A DNA stretch of 64,000 nucleotides from Epiperipatus broadwayi (GCA_028023455.1 JAQFVV010000021.1:992001-1056000); one strand, 5' to 3'; shown: positions 12,135 to 23,089, counted from the first letter of the stretch. Program-made: numbers and translations. Notes: a model not told the origin generated them from the sequence alone.

Positions 12135-12215
12135 GCAGTGCTGGCGTAAAAGTAAAGGTCGCTTAGGAGGTCACGTGACGTTCGAAGACGGAAGTGTCAG
12201 GGTGCACAGTAATTG
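12135..12215. promoter_or_regulatory. candidate promoter: palindromic E-box plus ETS-like site
   Basis: A G+C-rich patch in A+T-rich DNA holds GTCACGTGAC at 12170-12179, a perfect CACGTG palindrome of the USF/CLEAR type, and CGGAAGTG at 12189-12196, an ETS-family core. Close pairing of such sites is common in TATA-less housekeeping promoters. No exon could be tied to it. Confidence 0.3.
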
Positions 12216-12850
12216 TAGATTGCACATAAAGACTGTTCATCCTGGCATGTAAATACTATAGCAAAGGCTCTGCAATAATACAATAAGAAATAATATAGCA
12301 GAAATGCATTGTTATATAAAATGTGTGTGCTTGCACCCCCCCCCAAAAAAAACAAAAAAAAACAAAACAGATTTATTATAAAATTACCGCACCTTCTCTT
12401 TCTTTATTTTAACCATACTATCTTCAATTATTTAAGTTCTCAAATTCTTCACACTACAATCACACTAAACTGCATGAATCTGGCATGCATGCTTACAAAT
12501 ATGGATTGTAAGTATAAAAAAATGAATGAGTACTTTAATTTTTTTTTGTTTTTGTTTTTTTAGAAAAGAGCTGTTAGTTTATACATTCACATGAGATTGA
12601 GTTTTCAAAGCTCATAGATTATGCTAATAATAGAGAGTTCTGAACATATAAAGTTATCAAAAACTTATTGACAACACTAATTCTCGTGTGACTAAATGTA
12701 ATTCATTCAAAAAACATAAGTATTTGGACACTAATAATGTGAAATAACAGGGAAAAGGACAAAACCAGGAAAGTAAATGCACTGGTTTTTGGAGAATTAT
12801 TCATTGATTGAAATGTATGATGAAAATCATCACTGTATAAACATCATTCT
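12216..12850. other. A+T-rich spacer, no gene seen
   Basis: It contains a C-run/A-run near 12337-12365 and a T-rich tract near 12537-12563. The open frame over 12309-12563 is low-complexity. Confidence 0.3.
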
Positions 12851-12855
12851 TTTTA

Positions 12856-13325
12856 CTTTATTAATAAAAGAGGCAAAACTAAAACAGGAAAAACTCACTA
12901 TATGTATTGCCACACACAGCAAGCTAGAGTAATCAATGGATGTCAGAAGGCTTGTGCATAAAATCCCTATCTAGTGCCTACTCATCCAATATCCCCAGAC
13001 TAGTTTCTGGCTGGTGGCCTTCATCAGTGAGGAGCCTTGGATCTGAGAGCACTGCACCTAGATCTTAGGATCGAATGCAATCTTCCAGCAAACACCTTTT
13101 ATCTCCATTTAACTACAAAACTATGAGTCTTAAATTGAAAACACCTTAATATTTTCAATTCAAGCCCGTCACCTTATATAATCATATAGGTCTGAACTCA
13201 GTTCAGTACCTATACATTTTGGTGTCTTTGGTTTTTTAATAACCATAGCCACCACTATCCTATTAGGCAGGATTGGTTTTAAGCCAATAAACATCACATG
13301 ATCACCATTTCTTATGCTTGCTTAT
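12856..13325 (-). mobile_element. family A element with complete hammerhead core
   Basis: In minus orientation it starts near GATCATGTGATGTTTATTGG, carries a central part with an ACTGAGTTCAG-type word near 13195-13206, then a GTGCTCTCAGATCCAAGG block, the hammerhead, GATGAGTAGGCACTAGATAG, ATTTTATGCACAAGCC, CATCCATTGATTACTCTAG, and a TTTTGCCTC end. Only one arm of the inverted repeat seen in sister copies is kept. No coding capacity. Confidence 0.6.
12992..13033 (-). ncRNA. hammerhead-like ribozyme, family A, complete core
   Basis: Minus strand: TCCTCA, CTGATGA, A, GGC-CACCA-GCC (stem II), A, GAA, stem III AC-TA-GT, C17, then TGGGGA. TCCTCA and TGGGGA form a six-pair stem I with one G-U. C3-A9, G12-A14, A15.1-U16.1 and C17 are all present. 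Predicted cleavage lies between the complements of 12998 and 12997. The A-A opposition at 10.1/11.1 and the minimal stem III would probably make it slow, or dependent on dimers or tertiary contacts. Confidence 0.7.
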
Positions 13326-13689
13326 AGCTGTTATTAATCTTATCATTTTGACCATCATCTAACCCATATTTTCATTATTATATTATATAACCATATAAAA
13401 AGATTTGCACTAAAATTTACTAGAATAAGAAATGATTATTGAAATTCTCAATTTTTTTGGATCAGGAATGCTTTCCAGTGAACTATGTTAACGTTTGTAT
13501 TTATAGCATTTAAAAAGCAATTTTTTTTCTATAAAAATGAAAGTTGGCTGCCATTTTATTTAGACACATATTCAATTATTTCAACCAAAAAAATATATGA
13601 AAATATATCAATCATTACTTTTAGTTTTTTATCATATAATACTAAATCATCCATGCACTTTACTACTGTTACACAATGCTTTGTTTACC

Positions 13690-13750
13690 ACCCTCTTTTA
13701 CAGGTTACAGTTTCGATTGCCCCAGCAATCTTCTTCAGAACTTTTATATC
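13690..13750 (-). repeat. family B stem-loop fragment
   Basis: Minus strand reads TTCTGAAGA, A, GATTGC-TGGG-GCAATC, GAAACTGTAACCTG. CTGAAGA with a six-pair stem and GAAAC parallels the hammerhead core, but the closing stem I is poor. Related stems occur at 38745-38830 and 63165-63215. Confidence 0.45.
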
Positions 13751-13829
13751 TTCTAACTTCAACTGCTTTTTTTACTTTTCGTTTATTAAAAAAATCTTTC
13801 ATATATATGTCGCATGATAATAGCACAAA

Positions 13830-15430
13830 CTAATCAACACCAAGAATGTTCAATCCATTGTCAAGACATTCTCTATGAATAAAAGATGGGACTTCATCTT
13901 TCATTTAAGATATTAATATAAACCAGAGCGGTGATATTTTGACTCTAGCAGATTATTTTCAAATTTAAAGAAGTTTAAATAAACCCCATTAAACAGACAA
14001 ATATAACCTGTCTTGAAAACAGACCAATAAATAGTCACGGGGTTTGTAAAAATATTAAAATGATTATTTATTAGTTTGGCTTCAAAACAGGTTAAATTTG
14101 CCTATTCAGCAGTGTTTAATTAAATTTCTATGAATTTAAAAATCTCAATCTCTTGTAGTCAAAGTGTAAACTCTCATGTTTAAATTAATATCTTAGGCCA
14201 CAGTGAACAATGGATTTCCACATTTTATTAGTAGAGATTGCCATTTCAACAGATTGAAGATTCTTGGCATTGATAATGGGCTATTATCATGTAATATATA
14301 TATATACCTGTGTCTCGTTTTATATGGTAGATAGGTTCCTCAGAAAACATGCACAAAAAAAAAATCACACAAAAATAAATGTAACTTACTTTGAAAATAG
14401 GGGATAGGTTCCCATAATTTTCAGAAATTGGCATAAAAGCAAAGCAATAAGGAAAAATTACTATAAAATTCGCATTAAAAAAATAGGGAAATAAAGTATG
14501 ACTAATAAAAAATTTCAAATATATGGAAAAAATTAATATAAGACAAACTTTTTTTTATTAACTACAGTATTAATTTTACATTTTTTCATACATATTTTAA
14601 TCATTACTGCTAATAGACAGTATGCGTTCGTTTGTGAACTAGTAAGAAATCAGATTGGTAACGTGTTGTACAACTAGCGCCATTTCCAGTCTTGTGGTGT
14701 TTCTATATTTAAAAAATGAGATGCAATCAAAACAAAAAGATTAGACATTATCATTCTAAAGATTATTTTCAGTTTATAAAATCAATAAAATCTTCGTTAT
14801 TATTTATTTTAAAAATCTAAAAAAAATATTTGTTTCTGTTAATATCTAATAAAATATATTTTAAAAGTTTAAAATTTTTGAATATTTGTTGTGACATTTT
14901 TATACGTACGTATAAATCTATTATTATTATTTACTCATTAGTATAAGTAGGTTATTTACATAGAAGCTAAGAGCCCAAATGCAGCTTCAAGCCATATTAA
15001 CATAAACTGCTAATTTAACATTATATTTTTGAAAAAAAAAAAAGTATTTCAAGGCAAAACAAATTATTAATAATTTAAATTTCTTGATATCTAATAAATA
15101 TAGTGAAATATGAAGGATATTAAGAAGAAACATGAATCGCATAACTTCAAAATCGCATTAAAATAATCCAAATAAAATGAGACTATTTGATACCTGTATT
15201 TCTTCAATGTTATATACCTAATCTTGTAATTAAATATTAATAAAAACAGTAAATAGTCAAAAACACTCCTAGGTGGATAAACGTTTTTAAAGTTATACTT
15301 TATATATATTTATGTTATTGTATTTATTAATATTTAATTACAAGATTACATATATATATATATATATAATATAATAGGGATAATTCTAGATAGAGATTTT
15401 AAATCCTTTCTCTTGCGACATTTATCGGAA
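13830..15430. other. A+T-rich spacer, no gene seen
   Basis: No coding support. The minus-strand open frame at 14246-14518 contains two spaced GATAGGTTCC words (near 14330 and 14404), pointing to a worn repeat. AT microsatellites occur near 14298-14310 and 15350-15368. Confidence 0.3.
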
Positions 15431-15439
15431 AAGCTTGTT

Positions 15440-16110
15440 TAGAGCTATTAGCATGCTCATTATATATATATATAAACTTGAACTCAAACTTCCAAGCTCC
15501 CTTCATCTATCCGATCTCTATGTGAAAAAAATAAATGATCTTTAATATATGTATTTCATGCTAAACCAGCACTCATCACTTGGTCCAGATAACTATCTCC
15601 TACACATTATACAATCACTTCTCAGTTTATATTAAGATAACAAATCTTTAAACTTTAATGGACAAGCCTCTATATTCTCCAGTCTCCAACTCTTCAGCCA
15701 GCCATTTCATTAAAAGTTTAATATAGACAATATACTTATCCTTAAATATTACATATTCAGCTTATATTTTATCCATCCTTTTTTTGTATAATTAAATGGA
15801 CATATTAAGGTCCTATGTGTGAGGGATCAGATTGACTTAAGATCAACATGGGTATGACAATAATATTGGGATTAACAAGGGTTTTGAGCATTCCGTCCTC
15901 GAATTTTCAATGAAATGGATGACTAAAGAGTTGGACAGTGTAGATTGAAGCTTGGCCATCTAAATCAAGTGATGAGTTCTGGTTCAGAACTTAATACATA
16001 TATTAGAGCTCATTTATGTTTTTACTTATATGTGGTAATGTGTATCAGTTGTACAAGGTAGATTGGATAGATGTAGAGAGCTTGAAAGTTCGAATTCAAG
16101 TTCCTTATAA
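15440..16110. mobile_element. head-to-head pair of family D elements
   Basis: A minus-oriented arm (about 15440-15725) and a plus-oriented arm (about 15805-16110) both match 7975-8345. Left-arm hammerhead at 15543-15586 (minus): CCAA, GTGATGA (C3 to G), stem II GTGCT/AGCAT, GAAA. Right-arm hammerhead at 15964-16006 (plus): GTGATGA, stem II GTTCT/AGAAC, but GAAA replaced. The right arm ends in a B-box-like AAGTTCGAATTCAAG near 16087-16101. Confidence 0.55.
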
Positions 16111-16214
16111 TTACATTAAGTTTAGTATAGACTATATACATATACTTAAATATTACATATATGCATATAGTCGGCTGCAGAATAAAGGTATCTCCTACTG
16201 TCCTCATAAAGAAT

Positions 16215-17200
16215 AAATAAGAAAGACGGTAATTACTAGATTACTCACTGCCAGATAATGAGATTTTTTTTTTAAAAAAAAAATATTCTCTTGCTATAAA
16301 ATATAAATAGATACCCGTTAATCAAACAATATTGTATGGTTAGTTGGACTGACTTGTGATATTCACATAAATAAAAGTTCCAAATTTTTCATAACTAATA
16401 TATTGAAACCTAGGTCACAATCATGCCAATAAGACACAAGTTACAATACAGTGGTACATAATAAATTATAACATTTTCTTTTGTGATTTATTATTGATAT
16501 ACCTGCATTCAAAATTCAGGCTATTTTTTACCCAAAATTCAAAACACTTTAAGAAATAAAATAAAATAATAATTTATATATATTTAAAATGAAAACAGTT
16601 TTATAATAATTAGCAATGTAGAGATATTAAAATTGTTGATGTTTTTTTTTTCCTTCACAGAAGATTTTTACTCTTTGACAGAGTCGTAGTGTAAAGATTA
16701 GTGAGTTAGCCAGGAATATCTAGAATTTAGTGTTTAAATCCAATTATTGTCTGAGGTTTGTTTTAGCTAGCTGAGATTTTCTAAGTAGGTTTGATGAAGT
16801 AGGCAAATCATAGACAACTTAGCTATTACATGTTAAGTAGAAATACATGTGATAGTCAGAGATTTTAGATGAGGGTTGGCTAATCGATTATAAAGCACAA
16901 CTATAATAATATATAATCTTCCTTTCTAGGGGAGGGAACATATACCTGGACCAATTGTTACTTTATTGTACTCTCTAAATAGAAAAATTCCTTGATTTGA
17001 AGTGTAGTTTCAATTACATATAACACAGTGTCAAGAAAATTATGCTCAGTGACTATTATAAAAGATAAATGCTGTCATAGGTAAAAGCATAATAAAGAAA
17101 TTAACAGTCAAAACACTTTAAAACTGCCAAAGTTGTCTAATTTAAAAAAAAAGAGTTATATAGTTCTTGAAATACATGAAGATATTATTTAGAATTAATT
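16215..17200. other. A+T-rich spacer with a worn SINE head
   Basis: Around 16670-16760 a tRNA-like A-box region (GTGTAAAGATTAG) and weak B-box (TGTTTAAATCCAA) suggest an old SINE preceded by a T/C tract. Nothing else is recognisable. Confidence 0.3.
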
Positions 17201-17204
17201 AAAA

Positions 17205-17515
17205 CAGGCAAAACTCTTCATACATATGCCCACTCAACCCCCATCTAGTGCGTGATCATCCAATATCCCCAGATTAGTTTCTGGCAGTGCTTTCAGATCC
17301 AATGCTCCTCACTGATTAAGGCCACAAGCCAGAAACCAGTCTGGGGATATTGGATGAGTATATGCTAGATGGGGATTTTATGCACAAGTCTTCTGACATC
17401 CATTCATTACTCTGACTTGCAATGAGTCGCAATACATACATAAAGTTTTACCTGTTTTAATAACATTTATAAGCAAGCATAAGAAATGGTGATCATGTGA
17501 TGTTTAGAATTAATA
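17205..17515. mobile_element. palindromic family A element
   Basis: Left arm (minus orientation) runs from GGCAAAACTC through ATCCAATATCCCCAG. Right arm (plus) runs from GCTCCTCAC through GTGATCATGTGATGTTTAG. The left hammerhead is truncated. The right one, 17306-17347, keeps stem I (TCCTCA/TGGGGA), stem II GGC/GCC, GAAAC and C17 but has CTGATTA, a G8-to-U change that should abolish activity. Confidence 0.6.
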
Positions 17516-17578
17516 TTTAGTTTCATCATGTGTCTTTTTATTTAACATTGGCTGTAATAATATGATATTTATCTTACT

Positions 17579-17790
17579 AAATAGTTGTTTGGAAGATTAA
17601 TTGGCATACAAGTTCTAAAGCATCAAGCACCTTTGTGGACAAACCTGAGCAACGTGAATGAATAAGCTCCATGATATTAACTTATAAATAGTTGTTTGGA
17701 AGATTAAATGGCATACAGGTACCAAAACATCAAGCTATTTTGTGGAAAAATTCCAGCGACATGAGTAAATGTTTTTAGCTATCTCATTTT
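17579..17790 (+). repeat. tandem duplication, period about 107 bp
   Basis: AAATAGTTGTTTGGAAGATT recurs at 17579 and 17686, followed in both by GGCATACA, ACATCAAGC-type and TGTGGA words. Two diverged copies, no gene. Confidence 0.6.
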
Positions 17791-17799
17791 TACAAACAA

Positions 17800-19465
17800 T
17801 TAATTGAGAAAAAGTAGAAAACTTTGAATTCAATAAGATTGCTTTTTGAAGATTATTTATTGCATATATGTTGAGATTGAAGATTATTTAAATTGCTCTT
17901 GAAATTCTATTAAAATCTTACAGAAACATGCTCAAGTAATTATCAATCAGATATATGAGTTTCTGTAAGATTTTAAAATTATTTTGTGCAACGGTCAAAG
18001 ACAATTTCACTCTCAGTGCTTTTGATTGTTACCGATACTCTAAAATCTTTCATTTTTCAATGATGAACAGGATGTGTAAATGTTCAATTTTTCAATAAAT
18101 TGAATATTTTATTATTGTAAAAGTAAAAATACATAATTACTTTTAAAATGTTAAAAAAAGAAATACAGTGGAGCCAAAAATGATGCAATATTTAACGATG
18201 CTGTGTCATATCTGTTATCTTAAAACAAGCACAAATAAACAAAAAATATAAATAAATAATAAAAACAATGAAACTTGTAAACTTATTAAATTTTATGTAT
18301 CTTGTTACAGTGGCAGCCATTTTTTTTTTTACTAAATATCACTTTATCAAATGTGAATTTATGCGATCACATTTTCTTCATGATTTAAATACAATATCTG
18401 TTCAGTTCAGCAGCATTATTAAAAGCACATGTACCATATTTTTCCTAGTATTTTTTTTGTTCTATTCTGTACAGCCTATCTTTAATAAAATAATCTATTT
18501 TTTTTATAATTATTCATGATAATTAAAAAAAACACTGTAAAGTACTTTTGTTAATCTTCCATAGTTTTATTCTGCAATATTGTATGTTTTGGCCAATTCG
18601 CCCTCTGGTGAATTTTTTCGTAAGTATTATTACGTTAAGATGTGTATTTTACCGTATATTTTATTATATAAAAATTTCATTCAAAGAATTATGATAGATG
18701 GCAAGGAAATCAAACAAACACCCATACAATAGAAATAAGCCACTCCCAGACATGTTCAGCCATTGTCCCATTGATAGGTGGTAAAATGTTTGGCATATTA
18801 ATACATTGTTTTAAAGAAAATAGTCCCAATGACCAAACACATATTTATTTGTGAATTTAATACGGTTTTAGATATTTTTTACAATAATTTACATTGTATT
18901 GATTAGATATTGTGAAATATTGATTAGATATTGTGAAATATAAATTATTAATAACTTATTTTGACTGGAAATACATATTTTCAAAAATATACTGTTATAT
19001 TAGCAGCTGACATGAATATGGTCTTAAGCTATTTTTACAAGTTTAGCTTTCACATAGTGATTTACTTTTATATATACGAGTAAGAAAATATCACAATTTT
19101 GCAATAAATACTCCAAAATTTTAAACTTTTAAAGCATAATTTGTTAGATGTAAGAGAAATAAATAAATATTCATTCATATTTTTAAAAATAATCAGAAAT
19201 TACAAATATTTTATTGATTTTGTAAACTGAAAATAATCTTTCTAGAAACAATGATGTGTAAAGTCTTTGTTTTGTTTACGATCTCATTTTTTTAATATTT
19301 ATAAAAATAAAATGTGAACATTTAAAATTTATTTCAGTAGTAAACAAAAATTTCTATCAAATGAAGTGAAATTTATTATTTTCTGATAAGTAATAATCAT
19401 TTAATCATATATTTTATATTGATGTGTGAGACAAAGAAAAGTGCCAGAAAATTCTAAAATATTTA
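17800..19465. other. A+T-rich spacer
   Basis: No gene. It holds an inverted pair of TTTCTGTAAGATTTTAA/TTAAAATCTTACAGAAA-type words (about 17910-17980), a 21-bp tandem repeat at 18899-18941 (GATTAGATATTGTGAAAT twice) and a CTCF-like site on the minus strand at 18598-18612 (TTCACCAGAGGGCGA). Confidence 0.35.
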
Positions 19466-19472
19466 AGTCCAT

Positions 19473-20000
19473 CCAGTACTAAGAAAGTGTTAAAGGAGAA
19501 AGTGAAATTTGCTTGATTAAATAAAAATGTTATTCAGAAGTGGGATGTTTGTAAGAGGAAGAAACATATTCATGCTATCATTGCTTGTACTCCTACAACA
19601 AGTTGTGAGCAAATTAAAGAACAATTTTTGGTCAAAACTGATAAAGCCTTGAATCTATGGGAGAATGACATGAATCATAAGAACATTGTAATTGATAGTC
19701 TTGTATTCCATCAGAGAACATCATCTTTATCAAAAATTTAGCCAAAAAATCTGAAAACACAATGCTCAATAATTCACTGCAAGTAAAGAATGGTTGCATA
19801 GATTCTGAAGAATACAGTTATGGAAAACAATCTCATGATTGATCACAGATTTAGTCTTGCATGGAAAATCACTGGAGTATTAAAAGAATTGCAAGATGAG
19901 TTTAATGACTTAAGAAGGAAAAAAAACTTCCCATCACAATGTTTTTTTAAAAAATGTCAAAACAAAAAGATGCTGTATCAACTTCTTGATTCTGATACAT
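19473..20000 (+). pseudogene. Tigger/pogo-type (CENP-B-like) transposase fragment
   Basis: Broken frames give blocks typical of the CENP-B/Tigger DNA-binding region. The spacer IIACTPTTSCEQIKEQF is followed by KTDKALNLWENDMNHKNIVI near 19634-19695, matching the family pattern KALNLWxEDMNRKxxPID. Then comes FTASKEWLHRF at 19773-19805, matching the conserved (F)TASKGWLxRF motif, closed by a stop. A further block (about 19870-19985) is lysine-rich and not clearly aligned. The family normally binds DNA through two helix-turn-helix units and catalyses cut-and-paste with a DDE domain. No catalytic domain survives here. Several stops and frameshifts make it dead. Confidence 0.65.
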
Positions 20001-20047
20001 GACCGGCTTCAGAAGATTAATAAGCCACCATTTCTGCTGTATATTTT

Positions 20048-20151
20048 TAAAATAATAATAATAATATTAGCAGTAATAGTAGCAATAGCAATAATAATAA
20101 TGATGATGATGATGATGATGATGATAATAATAATAATAATAATAATAATTT
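20048..20151. repeat. AAT/GAT compound microsatellite
   Basis: Runs of AAT, then about eight GAT units, then AAT again. Poly-Ile and poly-Met open frames over it are artefacts. Confidence 0.9.
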
Positions 20152-20254
20152 TGACACACCCATATATAATTCTGGAAATATATATGTGCTTTTGCAATTT
20201 ATTAATAATAACATTACTATATTGTAATTTTTAAAATATTAATTGTACTTTTAA

Positions 20255-20770
20255 TTTGGTTGTTTTATAATAGCGTGTTGAAATTGCTGGAGGGTGTTAT
20301 TTCTATGATAGCGCACAGAAATATGCCATTTAGATGGCCTCCACTATTGAATGTTCTATTTCTAATGCGTAAGCCTAGAAATAGTCCATTGTACGGGGTG
20401 GCTGCTGTGTCTATTTCTATGCTAATGCACAGAAACATGACATTTAATCTGCTGCAGAAGTTATCGTGTCAGCTTACAGCTCAGATTTGGGCTAAGCATT
20501 TTTGATGTGCGATCACATTTCGCTTTTGGCTACAGTATTGTGTGAGGATGGTTGGAATTCCGATTGTCAAAACTATTTTAATATTCATTAAGACCACCTC
20601 CTCCTCTATCTCCCATATTTTAGAAATGTCTACTAACAATTATGAGCATAGTCTCATGCTTCCCTAGCTCACATTTCCTGTTCAAAAAATTGGGCAAGGG
20701 TAGGTGCAAGCGCGATTCGTATCAAATCACGCTCTAAGTCATGTTTCTGCAAGAACAACTGCGAGCTTAA
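20255..20770. other. G+C-richer island with three related hairpins
   Basis: Three inverted-repeat words recur about 60 bases apart: TATTTCT/AGAAATA at 20298-20323, CTATTTCTA/TAGAAATAG at 20356-20384 and CTATTTCT/AGAAACATG at 20411-20439. They share CGCACAG/GCACAG-like loops. Function unknown. The 81-codon frame over them has no recognisable domain. Confidence 0.4.
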
Positions 20771-20774
20771 TCAA

Positions 20775-20897
20775 ATGGCTGAAATAGAAAAGTTTCTGAA
20801 TGTCAAAGAATTCTCTGACTGCTGGAAAGGTTATCAAACAAAAGAGCTTGAAGCTGCATGCATGCTGTTCCTGAACAGCCCAAAAAGTTGGTTTTAA
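20775..20897 (+). CDS. short ORF, 40 codons, unidentified
   Basis: ATG at 20775 opens MAEIEKFLNVKEFSDCWKGY and continues to a TAA at 20897. It is acidic and helical-looking, and lies in the G+C-richer island. It may be a remnant of a mobile-element protein or chance. No homology is claimed. Confidence 0.2.
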   Translation: MAEIEKFLNVKEFSDCWKGYQTKELEAACMLFLNSPKSWF

Positions 20898-21107
20898 TTG
20901 CCGTATATATTTATGTTTTCGGTAATTACCGTCAAAACTTTGTCAACCTTCGAGTTGCGTTCCGTTCTTTTATGAATTGTAAACACCCCCCCTCTCCCAA
21001 AGTTTGACTTTTGGTTGTAAATGTTACCATTAAATAGAAATAGATTTATTTGTAATTTATAAAAATAAAACAAAAAAATAAGAAGCTGATTTTTCATAGA
21101 ATACCGA

Positions 21108-21430
21108 ACCGAAAATATAAGTAATGAGAAGAATAAAAAGTAACTACTTTTTAAAATTTATTTTTAATTGATGTATTTTTTTGGTTCAAAATTGATTTGG
21201 TAGTACTTTTAAATGTAATAAACAAAAAAAAACAAAAAAATACATAGAAAAAAAACCCCGGCCCAAAAATATAAGTAATGAAAAGAATAAAAAAAATTAA
21301 GTACTTTTTGTAAATTCATTTTTTGATTTTTGTATGCGTTTTTTTTTTTTTTGTGTTTAAAAAATTTATTTGATATTACTTTTATAAATGTGATAAACAA
21401 ACCAAACCAAAAAAAAAAAAATGGCCCCGG
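21108..21430 (+). repeat. tandem duplication, period about 155 bp
   Basis: The word AAAATATAAGTAATGA(G/A)AAG recurs near 21110 and 21265. Each copy is followed by ACTTTT, a T-rich stretch, TTTAAATGTAATAAACAAA-type sequence and a CCCCGG word. No coding potential. Confidence 0.55.
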
Positions 21431-21434
21431 TAAC

Positions 21435-22510
21435 ATTATATTTATTTTTGTTTACAAACAAACCACGCCTTCCGGCGGTTTCAACACGCTATTATAAAAC
21501 AACCTTTAATTTATATATGCACATTATGCACATAAAGCAGGTATTTTATATGTGCACACATGTTAAAATGTATAAAATTATACAATTACCATACTGTAAA
21601 TAATATGCATTTTATTTTAATCATTATTTATCAAGAAAACATTAGCTATTATATGCTATTTTCATTATACACTGGGAGAGCTTGCAATAGTTTGCATCCC
21701 ACATTATAAAAAAATATTTCATTTTGCAGTGATGAAGTATGGGTAATAACTATCAATTTTTGCAAGCTATTTACATTTTTATATTATAAAAAATTATTTA
21801 AAAAAAAAATATATATTTACATTTATAGATTATAAAAAAATATTTTGAAAAAAACTACTAGTTTATATAACTACAGATAAATGTAAAAGTATAAATCTAG
21901 ACATTCATTGTTTACATATCTAGCTAGGTTCCACTATTTGCATTTTTAAATAGGTGTCATTGTCCAAAGTATGCTGAATATTCAATTTATCGATTAGTTA
22001 TTCCAGTAAGGTGTTAGTAACTCCATACAGTGTTCAAAAGCAGAAACTAAATGAAAAATTAAATATAGTATGTTTCTAATATCAATATCAGTTTTTTTTT
22101 TTTTACATTTATTTTTAAATGCATGTGCTTACTGTAAATAGATATCAAAATGTGCATAATATACACATGTGTATATTCAAATTTTTTGGTTTTATCAATA
22201 TCTTTTTCATTTGGATTTCAATACATAATAACTATCCACCAATGCAGATAGATACTTCAATCATCCTTTCTAACAAGATCTACATTTCATAAATCTTCAT
22301 GAAAGCCAAAGAAATGGTTGTATCTCTCTATGCCTATGTTATCAGTTCAAACTTTTCATATACATATATGTTAGTGTAAACATTAAATTAAACACAACTC
22401 AATGTATATATGTAAATAAAATGAAAAAATCCACCTCCTCAGGCTATAAATTAAAAGCACTCTAAATGTTAGACAAGGTATTAAAAATTGAATGAATCCA
22501 TCTGTTCTTA
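21435..22510. other. A+T-rich spacer, no gene seen
   Basis: Nothing recognisable beyond homopolymers and short AT-rich words. Confidence 0.3.
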
Positions 22511-22682
22511 AAGTTAAATCATTAAGCATCACATGATCACCATACCTTATACTAGCACATAATTGTTTATAAACAAGGCAAAACTCTCCATACAGTAGTG
22601 TCACCCCATGCCAACCAGAGTAATCAATGGATACCAGAAGGCTTGTGCATAAAATCCCTATCTAATACCTACTCATCCAATA

Positions 22683-22724
22683 TCCCCAGACTAGTTTCTG
22701 GCTTGTGGCCTTCGTCAGTGAGGA
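22683..22724 (-). ncRNA. hammerhead-like ribozyme, family A, complete core
   Basis: Minus strand: TCCTCA, CTGACGA (N7 is C, allowed), A, GGC-CACAA-GCC, A, GAAAC-TA-GT, C17, TGGGGA. Stem I, all core bases and the A15.1-U16.1 pair match the copy at 12992-13033. Its partner in the opposite arm is 22787-22828. Confidence 0.7.
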
Positions 22725-22786
22725 GCTTTGGATCTGAGAGCATTGCATCTAGATCTTAGTAGTTGCAGTGCTCTCAGATCCAAAGC

Positions 22787-22828
22787 TCCTCACTGACAAA
22801 GGCCACAAGCTGGAAACTAGTCTGGGGA
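22787..22828 (+). ncRNA. degenerate hammerhead in the opposite arm
   Basis: TCCT-CA, CTGACAA (G8 to A), GGC-CACAA-GCT, GGAAAC-TA-GT, C, TGGGGA. The G8 change should inactivate it. The rest is conserved. Confidence 0.55.
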
Positions 22829-23089
22829 TATTGGATGAGTAGGCATTAGATAGGGATTTTATGCACAAACCTTCTGGCATCCATTGATTACTCTGGTTGG
22901 CACAGGGTAGCACTACTGTTTGGAGAGTTTTGCCTTGTCTGTTCTTAAAGTTCTGATGTTTATAGACATACTTTTATCAATATTGTTAATAATTCAGTGT
23001 GAAACTATTATTTCAATCAGATGAATAATTTAAAAACTATTAATTTCCATATTCCAGCTATATGATATATTAATCTTACTCTGACTTAC

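Larger units (their letters stand above)
22515..22945. mobile_element. long palindromic family A element
   Basis: Two near-identical arms of about 180 bp face each other around a short centre near 22755-22765 (ATCTTAGTAGTTGCAGTG). Each arm carries, outward from the centre: CTCTCAGATCCAAAGC, a hammerhead core, ATTGGATGAGTAGG, ATTTTATGCACAA, CATTGATTACTCTGGTTGG and GAGAGTTTTGCCTTG. The left end has ATCACATGATCACC. Transcripts in either direction would fold into a long hairpin. Confidence 0.7.

Noticed and set aside
19986-20234. Open frames on both strands over 20.0-20.2 kb
   Set aside because: Poly-Ile/poly-Met products of the AAT/GAT microsatellite.
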